Below, one piece after another: positions 58,965-64,000 of a stretch of 64,000 nucleotides of DNA (position 1 is the first letter of the stretch; every line of letters starts with the position of its first letter). The notes beneath the pieces are model-generated. The model saw only the letters and a program-made list of their open reading frames with translations, did no database searches and was not told the DNA's origin. This DNA is from Pseudomonas proteolytica (GTDB lineage Bacteria > Pseudomonadota > Gammaproteobacteria > Pseudomonadales > Pseudomonadaceae), in contig NZ_VFEV01000002.1 of the NCBI RefSeq assembly GCF_007858275.1, positions 1 through 64,000 of the forward strand, written 5' to 3'. The position numbers and the translations under genes were made by a program.

Positions 58965-59957
58965 ATGGATATCAACACGCTGGTTGTCGCATCTTTGCAG
59001 AATCATCATGAGTTTGGCGGGCACATTTGGACGATTGAAAACGCTGAGAAATATTCGACATTGCCTGGGTACACCTCGGCCCTTAATCAACAGGTCAGTG
59101 AAGAAATACTGGCACTGATGACAAAGTTGAACACTGAGGGCATAAGCGATGCAGGCTTGTGTGCCGCGCCTTGTGGGTCGGGCTCCTTGGGCGAAATCCT
59201 GTATTCGGTTGCCTCTGACTTGGTTGATCTTCTGGGACCGGGGAGCTTGCATTACGTTGAGCTGGGTCCGGAACCGGTGAAGACGTCTGCGCTGATGGGC
59301 TATTTGCTTGACTGCGGCAGCGAACCGCAACACTACACAGCAGTGGATATCAACAGCGCTTCGCAGGCGGTCATGCGTCGAGTGGTAGAACCGCTGCTGC
59401 CAACTCCCCAAGGGTTTTCCTACCTGGCCACTGACTTTCGTGACCTGCACAGGCATCAGCTCGAACGGGGGCAGGATGTAACGCTGATCACAATGCTGGG
59501 GTTTCAAGAGGGCAACGAGTTGCCCGACACCATTGGCGAGATCATCCGCCGGGTAGGCGGTACGCGAACGTACGTCTTATCAGAAATGCAGCTGTCCACC
59601 GCTGAGGGGGACGCTCATATCCATCGTTTTTATGGGCACGATTGCATGAGCCGGTTTTCTGACCTGATCGGTTTGAAACTGGGCTTGAAGAAAACGGATG
59701 ACCATCGAGTCGTCATTTCCCAGATTGAGCACCACGACCACTGCTACCGCGTCGCCGCAACGTTGCTCCCTGTCAATGATGGTCACAATGACGGCTATCT
59801 GTTGACGAATGTCTGCCTGAAATACACCCGTGAACAATTCATCCGTGTGCGGCAGGAATACGGCAGTTGCCGGGTCATTGGCGAGTATTGCAGTGGCGAT
59901 GGCAGTGTCATGTATCAGCTGGCTGAGTACTGCCTGGACCACGAGGGAGGTTTGTAA
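58965..59957 (+). CDS. EgtD-like (histidine-specific type) SAM methyltransferase
   Basis: 330 residues. GGHIWTIENAEKYSTLPGYTSAL near the N-terminus and LHYVELGPEPVKTSAL (85-100), YTAVDINSAS (114-123) and LITMLGFQEGNELPD (164-178) follow the layout of the EgtD/DUF2260 methyltransferase family, which trimethylates histidine in ergothioneine synthesis. No egtB/ovoA sulfur-insertion gene is nearby, so the product is not ergothioneine. The match is remote and the substrate is open. Start ATG 58965 has GGAG upstream. Two bases separate it from the oxygenase gene. Confidence 0.72.
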   Translation: MDINTLVVASLQNHHEFGGHIWTIENAEKYSTLPGYTSALNQQVSEEILALMTKLNTEGISDAGLCAAPCGSGSLGEILYSVASDLVDLLGPGSLHYVELGPEPVKTSALMGYLLDCGSEPQHYTAVDINSASQAVMRRVVEPLLPTPQGFSYLATDFRDLHRHQLERGQDVTLITMLGFQEGNELPDTIGEIIRRVGGTRTYVLSEMQLSTAEGDAHIHRFYGHDCMSRFSDLIGLKLGLKKTDDHRVVISQIEHHDHCYRVAATLLPVNDGHNDGYLLTNVCLKYTREQFIRVRQEYGSCRVIGEYCSGDGSVMYQLAEYCLDHEGGL

Positions 59958-59959
59958 CG

Positions 59960-60931
59960 ATGAGGCGAGACAGTGACCTACCCGTCTTTGCACAGGGGGC
60001 CGGACGGCTGAAGTTGGCATTGCAGGCATCGCTTTCGCCATCATCGTTGCGCTGCAAGCATCCTGGTGCATTGCTGGATACCTTGCAGCATTGGAATGAT
60101 GGCTACTTGAACAAGACGGCGCCTGTGCTTGGGTACCAGCGAAGCCTAGCCGAACTGGGCTATGCCAGTTCGTCGGTGGATATTGCCGCGGCTGAACAGT
60201 TGACAGCAGTGGCACAGGTTTCGGGGTTGTTCAGTGAAGAAGGCGTCGTGCAATTACGCCGGGCCTGTTATCAATTGGAAGCAGGCTCTACCACCAGTGA
60301 TTGGATTATTTCCAATCGTACCCGGGCGGCTACCGAATCTTCGACCCTGCTGCGGGAAATGATGGGCAGTCGCGCCTTCTTGTTAGCGGTGTCACGGATT
60401 GCAGGCGTTCCCTTGGTGCCACATCCGTTTTTGCGGGCGCGTTCGCAGGTTAACTATTTTTACCCGCCTCAGGCCCCCGAGGCCAAGGCCCAAGTCGGCA
60501 TGTGGCATACCGATGGTACGAGTTTCGTCTTGAATATCCTGCTATCGGGCCCTGACGAGTATGAGGGTGGGGAGTTTGTCTTTTTTGAGGGGCCAAACGA
60601 GCTCTTTGATGTGAATGACTTGGGTGAACGTCTTTGCACCAGTGTGGCCAAGGCCTGCGGTGATGCTGTTTATATCTACGGCAGTCGTGTGTTTCATGGG
60701 GTTCGCCCACTCATCTCCGGTAGGCGCATGTCGCTGGTGCTTTCATTCCATTGTCCTTACAGCGCAGCCGATGTGAACAAGTTCTGGCACCTTGCTTCCG
60801 ATGACGGTGTGTTGAGGACGATCAGGCCATGGCTTCAACTTAAGCGCGACTTGGCCTTACCTGCCGATGAGCAATACCGGCGGCTCGATATTGAGCCTAT
60901 TACCTTTGCCGACCTGGCGGTTCGCCAATGA
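59960..60931 (+). CDS. 2-oxoglutarate/Fe(II)-dependent oxygenase
   Basis: 323 residues. The metal triad is visible as H183-T-D185 in MWHTDGTSF and H246 in GSRVFHGVRP, with an Arg pair (255-256) to hold 2-oxoglutarate. YEGGEFVFFEG is the intermediate strand. It probably hydroxylates the product or substrate of the upstream methyltransferase. It overlaps the exporter gene by 4 bp. The first 170 residues form a helical domain I do not recognise. Confidence 0.85.
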   Translation: MRRDSDLPVFAQGAGRLKLALQASLSPSSLRCKHPGALLDTLQHWNDGYLNKTAPVLGYQRSLAELGYASSSVDIAAAEQLTAVAQVSGLFSEEGVVQLRRACYQLEAGSTTSDWIISNRTRAATESSTLLREMMGSRAFLLAVSRIAGVPLVPHPFLRARSQVNYFYPPQAPEAKAQVGMWHTDGTSFVLNILLSGPDEYEGGEFVFFEGPNELFDVNDLGERLCTSVAKACGDAVYIYGSRVFHGVRPLISGRRMSLVLSFHCPYSAADVNKFWHLASDDGVLRTIRPWLQLKRDLALPADEQYRRLDIEPITFADLAVRQ

Positions 60932-61851
60932 GGTTTCTCAAACTCATGCGCCTGGATGCGCTGAAGCTACTGCTATTGCAGGTTGTATTTGTCCTGTCTT
61001 GGAGTTCCGGTTTCATTGGGGCCAAGATGGGCGCCCAGGATGCCGGCGCGTTCAACTTGCTGTTCTGGCGTTTCTTGCTGGTGTCAGTGTGCCTGGCGCT
61101 GTTTTTGAATGTCGCACTGCTGAAGATTTCCTGGGCGCAAATCCGCCATCATGCGGTGATTGGTTTCCTGTCGCAGTTTCTCTATTTGAGTTGCGTCTAT
61201 GTGGCCATTCAAAATGGTTTGCCTCCAGGCATTGCGGCGATCATTGCTGCCCTACAGCCGCTGATGACAGCGGCCCTTTCTTCAGGCAGTACCGTGGAGC
61301 GCAGCGGGGGCTGGCAGTGGTTGGGGTTGATGATCGGTTTTTGTGGCGTGTCGATTGTGATCGCTGGGCAATACCGCAATAGCGGTGCCGAGGTCGGGCT
61401 GGTCATGTATCTACTGCCGCTTGTTTCGGCATTGGGGCTGACGATGGCAACGCTGTATGAGCGCCGCGCAGCACTGACGCAAACTCATCGCAGTACGCTG
61501 AGCCTGTCGCTGTTCATTCAGTCGCTGTTTACCTTGATCGGCTTTACCGCTGCAGTGCTCTACACCGATACGTTGAGTGTTCCACAGGGGGCTGGCGTGT
61601 TGATCTCGATCGTTTGGTTGACGGTTTTTTCAACGTTTATCGCGTATCTGAGCCTTTGGATGCTGCTAAGGGTAATGACGGCCACCCATGTGGCGGTCCT
61701 GGTTTACCTGGAGCCACCCGTGACGTTGGTCTGGGCAGCACTCATGTTTGGCGATGTGATTTATACATCGACCTATGTGGGCATCGTGGTGGTGGTGGCG
61801 GGGCTGATTCTGGTGCGTTTGAAACGACAAACCATGGTGTGTACGCCATAA
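60928..61851 (+). CDS. EamA-family transporter
   Basis: 307 residues with ten hydrophobic helices in two EamA repeats (VFVLSWSSGFIGAKMG at the start of the first; LVMYLLPLVSALGLTMATLYERR at the start of the second). The family exports amino acids and small metabolites. Co-translation with the methyltransferase and oxygenase genes suggests it exports their product or protects the producer. Confidence 0.88.
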   Translation: MRFLKLMRLDALKLLLLQVVFVLSWSSGFIGAKMGAQDAGAFNLLFWRFLLVSVCLALFLNVALLKISWAQIRHHAVIGFLSQFLYLSCVYVAIQNGLPPGIAAIIAALQPLMTAALSSGSTVERSGGWQWLGLMIGFCGVSIVIAGQYRNSGAEVGLVMYLLPLVSALGLTMATLYERRAALTQTHRSTLSLSLFIQSLFTLIGFTAAVLYTDTLSVPQGAGVLISIVWLTVFSTFIAYLSLWMLLRVMTATHVAVLVYLEPPVTLVWAALMFGDVIYTSTYVGIVVVVAGLILVRLKRQTMVCTP

Positions 61852-61874
61852 GCCGGGAGCGCTTTTTTGCCCCA

Positions 61875-62249
61875 CTAGGTCGGCTTTTTCGTTCCCAGCA
61901 ACCGCAGTTCCTTGAGCAACGCTGCCCCCAGTTGTTCGGTGCCCACCTCCTTGTACCCCACAGCCTTGATCTTGCCATTCTGTTCCGCCTGGATGATGAC
62001 CACCGGGGTCTCCTTAAGCGTACCTGCCTCGATGTGCATGGCGTATTGGGGAATGTCCATTTTGATCGGTGTACCGGCTGCCTTGCCCTTCACATTGATC
62101 AGAAACGCCGCGCAACCACTGTCTACATCCTCGTTGGTGGCGGACCGCCCGCTGACAAAGCAGGTCTCCGGCAGGTCGGGCCAGGCGATGGTTTGCCCCA
62201 AGGCCAGGGCGGGTGTCAGGAACAGGGCAGCGAGCAGAAGCGTACGCAC
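61875..62249 (-). CDS. Small secreted hypothetical protein
   Basis: 124 residues with a signal peptide (MRTLLLAALFLTPALALGQ, cleavage after about residue 18). The mature part has a cysteine pair (ETCFVSG, DSGCAAFL) that may form a disulfide. It appears to be a conserved Pseudomonas protein without known function. It converges with the EamA gene. Confidence 0.7.
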   Translation of the reverse strand: MRTLLLAALFLTPALALGQTIAWPDLPETCFVSGRSATNEDVDSGCAAFLINVKGKAAGTPIKMDIPQYAMHIEAGTLKETPVVIIQAEQNGKIKAVGYKEVGTEQLGAALLKELRLLGTKKPT

Positions 62250-62320
62250 GTTGGGCAGTCTCTCAAGGGCAATGGAACACAGGTTTTACCAAAGCAGGCC
62301 CGTTGCAGCAACGCCAGGGT

Positions 62321-62716
62321 TCAGCCCAGGCGCCGCATACCAGCGGCTTTCGCGGCGTCTAGATCAAAGGTGGCGGTGTATTCACACCCGGCGGCGTGGG
62401 CACAGCGTTCGATCAGGCAGTCGGCGAAATCCGCCTTGGTTGTGGTAAATCGGCGCACGGCCTGCCAGATGACTTCGGCATGTTCGATGATCAGTTCGCG
62501 GGTACGCAACAGGGTTTCCAGAACGGCTACCACTTGCGTCTTGGTGCAGGGGTAGCAGCTCTGTAGTACCCAGACCAGTTCCACCACCGAAACCAGGCTG
62601 ACGAAACCGGGCGCAGCAACGGTCAGGGATTCGATCAGGTGCGAGGCCTTGGCCGATTGCGCCGGATCATCCTGGGTGACGTAGCGCACCAGCACATTGG
62701 TATCCAGGCCAATCAT
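62321..62716 (-). CDS. vapC: VapC-type PIN-domain toxin
   Basis: 131 residues. PIN ribonuclease acidic residues appear in IGLDTNVLVRY (Asp5), SVVELVWVL (Glu), DFADCLI (Asp) and TFDLDAA (Asp), the standard metal-binding set. It overlaps the antitoxin gene by 4 bp. It cuts RNA (often tRNA) when the antitoxin is lost. Confidence 0.9.
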   Translation of the reverse strand: MIGLDTNVLVRYVTQDDPAQSAKASHLIESLTVAAPGFVSLVSVVELVWVLQSCYPCTKTQVVAVLETLLRTRELIIEHAEVIWQAVRRFTTTKADFADCLIERCAHAAGCEYTATFDLDAAKAAGMRRLG

Positions 62717-62955
62717 CCAGCCTTCGCTCCCTGCGCGGCGATTGCCTGGTTCATGTGTTCAATGCTGACGGCCTTGGCGGGTTTGCGGATCAGCCCCTTG
62801 AGGTCCTGGATGCTGTGGTTGGCGGCGATGATGGCGAACTTGCCATCTTCCATTTCGACAAATTCCACCCGGTCTCCGGTGTCCAGGCCCAATGCGGTCC
62901 GGACTTGAACGGGGATGGTGATTTGCCCTTTTGAGGTGAGTGTGGCGGTGGCCAT
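62713..62955 (-). CDS. vapB: VapB-type AbrB antitoxin
   Basis: 80 residues from ATG 62955; ATG 62970 would add five. The AbrB/MazE swapped hairpin domain is ATLTSKGQITIPVQVRTALGLDTGD. The C-terminal tail (IQDLKGLIRKPAKAVSIEHMNQAI) wraps the toxin. A palindromic operator lies just upstream, giving the usual autoregulation. Confidence 0.9.
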   Translation of the reverse strand: MATATLTSKGQITIPVQVRTALGLDTGDRVEFVEMEDGKFAIIAANHSIQDLKGLIRKPAKAVSIEHMNQAIAAQGAKAG

Positions 62956-62976
62956 AATGAAGGTCTCCATCGGGAT

Positions 62977-63000
62977 ATTCCTTACCTTAGGGTAAGGAAT
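62977..63000. promoter_or_regulatory. vapBC operator palindrome
   Basis: ATTCCTTACC, TTAG, GGTAAGGAAT: perfect 10-bp arms centred 33 bp before the vapB ATG. It is the expected binding site of the AbrB-type antitoxin complex. Confidence 0.8.
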
Positions 63001-63144
63001 AATGGAGGACAAGATCCGTTGGTCCATAGGTTGCTCTTCTGTGGGGTCAGTGATCGGAATAGTTAAAACCCTAGTCCGCTTTCGTTCCCTCGACACCCCA
63101 CAGACAGCCCTAAAGCAATACAACCTATGACCTGGCAATTTGCC

Positions 63145-64000
63145 TTATTGCACGACTCGATAGCACGGCACATACGCCGCGCCGCCGGGCAGCTTCATCC
63201 GGTGCTGCTCCACGAACGCTTTCAACAACTCATCCAGCGGCTTCATGATGGTCGGGTCGCCGTGGATCTCATAGGGCCCGTTCTGTTCGATCAGGCGGAT
63301 GCCCTTGTCCTTGACGTTACCCGCTACGATCCCTGAGAACGCCCGGCGCAGGTTGGCCGCCAGTTCATGGGCGGGCAGGGCGTGGCTCAGTTGCAGGCTG
63401 GCCATGTTGGCGTGGGTCGGGTCGAACGGGCGCTGGAAGCCTTCGTCGATCTTAAGCAGCCAGTTGAAGTGGAAGGCGTCGTTGCGCTCGCGGCGGAACT
63501 GTTTGACCGACTTCAGGCCTGCGGTCATCTGCCGGGCGACTTCCGCGGGGTCATCAATGATGATCTGGTAGTGGGCCTGGGCCGCTTCACCGAGGGTCGC
63601 ACCGACAAACGCATGTAGCTGTTGCAGGTACGGCGCCGCTTGTTTGGGCCCGGTGAGGATGACCGGGAACGGCACATCACGGTTGTCCGGGTGCATCAGG
63701 ATGCCCAGCAGGTACAGGAACTCTTCGGCCGTGCCAGCGCCACCCGGGAAGATGATGATGCCGTGGCCGACGCGCACGAAGGCTTCCAGGCGTTTTTCGA
63801 TATCCGGCAGGATCACCAGTTCGTTGACGATCGGGTTCGGTGCCTCGGCGGCGATGATGCCCGGCTCGGTGAGGCCCAGGTAGCGCCCGCCGGTGATGCG
63901 TTGCTTGGCGTGGGAAATGGTCGCGCCCTTCATCGGGCCTTTCATCACGCCCGGGCCGCAACCGGTGCACACGTCGAGGCTGCGCAGGCCCAGTTCGTGC
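63145..64000 (-). CDS. ppnN: Pyrimidine/purine nucleotide 5'-monophosphate nucleosidase, 5' end outside window
   Basis: The C-terminal 285 or so residues of a LOG-family enzyme (Lonely Guy fold): [16 protein letters not shown] and [18 protein letters not shown] are the PGGxGTxxE nucleotide-binding motifs. The long C-terminal extension fits PpnN (YgdH, about 450 residues), which releases ribose 5-phosphate from nucleoside monophosphates and is a (p)ppGpp target. The frame stays open to the window edge ([10 protein letters not shown]), so the start lies beyond 64000. Confidence 0.88.
   Translation of the reverse strand, partial: HELGLRSLDVCTGCGPGVMKGPMKGATISHAKQRITGGRYLGLTEPGIIAAEAPNPIVNELVILPDIEKRLEAFVRVGHGIIIFPGGAGTAEEFLYLLGILMHPDNRDVPFPVILTGPKQAAPYLQQLHAFVGATLGEAAQAHYQIIIDDPAEVARQMTAGLKSVKQFRRERNDAFHFNWLLKIDEGFQRPFDPTHANMASLQLSHALPAHELAANLRRAFSGIVAGNVKDKGIRLIEQNGPYEIHGDPTIMKPLDELLKAFVEQHRMKLPGGAAYVPCYRVVQ

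Noticed and set aside
58965..61851. Ergothioneine or ovothiol cluster
   Set aside because: No EgtB/OvoA sulfoxide synthase or C-S lyase is present. The oxygenase has the 2-oxoglutarate HxD...H site instead.
61614..62555. 313-residue plus-strand frame
   Set aside because: It spans the EamA 3' end and the antisense of two minus-strand genes and has no domain.

Overview
The window looks like the chromosome of a Pseudomonas of the fluorescens type. The core genes are GC-rich: transaldolase, dusA, a periplasm-leader malate:quinone oxidoreductase and a LOG-family nucleosidase. The flanks carry short palindromic repeats typical of the genus (GGGAGCGGGCTTGCCCGCGA and relatives). About 52 kb of accessory DNA sits at the 5' end of dusA (minus strand, 1423-2433).

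Two integrative elements lie in tandem at the same dusA site. Element 1 (about 2354-37851) is an apparently complete P2-like prophage. Its order is a tyrosine integrase, a tail-to-tail PrtN-like gene, early genes (ASCH protein, a cytosine methyltransferase with six internal repeats, two ATPases, a TOPRIM primase-helicase), an Ogr activator, a CII-like gene, divergent regulators and a zinc-ribbon membrane protein. The P2 tail genes D-U-T-E'-E-FII-FI-G-H-I-J-W-V-S-R follow, then spanins, endolysin, two holin candidates, X-L-M-N-O, and divergent P-Q. A likely cos region, an adenine methyltransferase and an AT-rich arm end it. Three identical-geometry dyads (CTTGTA-N11-TACA) precede the V, FI and O/P transcription units and fit Ogr-dependent late promoters. 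E and E' are joined by a T TTT TTG slippery heptamer.

Element 2 (about 37844-54262) has a paralogous integrase/PrtN pair and cargo but no virion genes. It carries a lipoprotein, a small serine recombinase, a DUF6680-like protein, a tRNA-Arg(CCU) 3' fragment with a resolvase remnant, a 116-bp tandem repeat array, an AT-rich two-gene operon (DUF262 protein plus an OLD-like ATPase-TOPRIM protein), a Gabija pair (gajA-gajB), and a DUF3987 plus AlpA module at the far end. The DUF262/OLD-like operon is my best candidate for an undescribed anti-phage system.

Each element replaces the first codons of dusA. The displaced 5' ends survive as stubs at 37844-37923 (element 2's version) and 54251-54310 (the host's original). 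Both elements share the same spacing of core, dusA start, integrase-proximal palindrome and right-end half-site, but with different half-site sequences (GGTGGTAC versus GTTGCTAC). This suggests two related systems that coexist by diverged binding specificity.

To the right of the island are an MFS transporter, mqo, and a LysR regulator divergent from a tight operon encoding an EgtD-like methyltransferase, a 2-oxoglutarate/Fe(II) oxygenase and an EamA exporter. That operon is a plausible small-molecule pathway of unknown product. A secreted hypothetical protein, a VapBC toxin-antitoxin pair with a palindromic operator, and the partial ppnN gene close the window.
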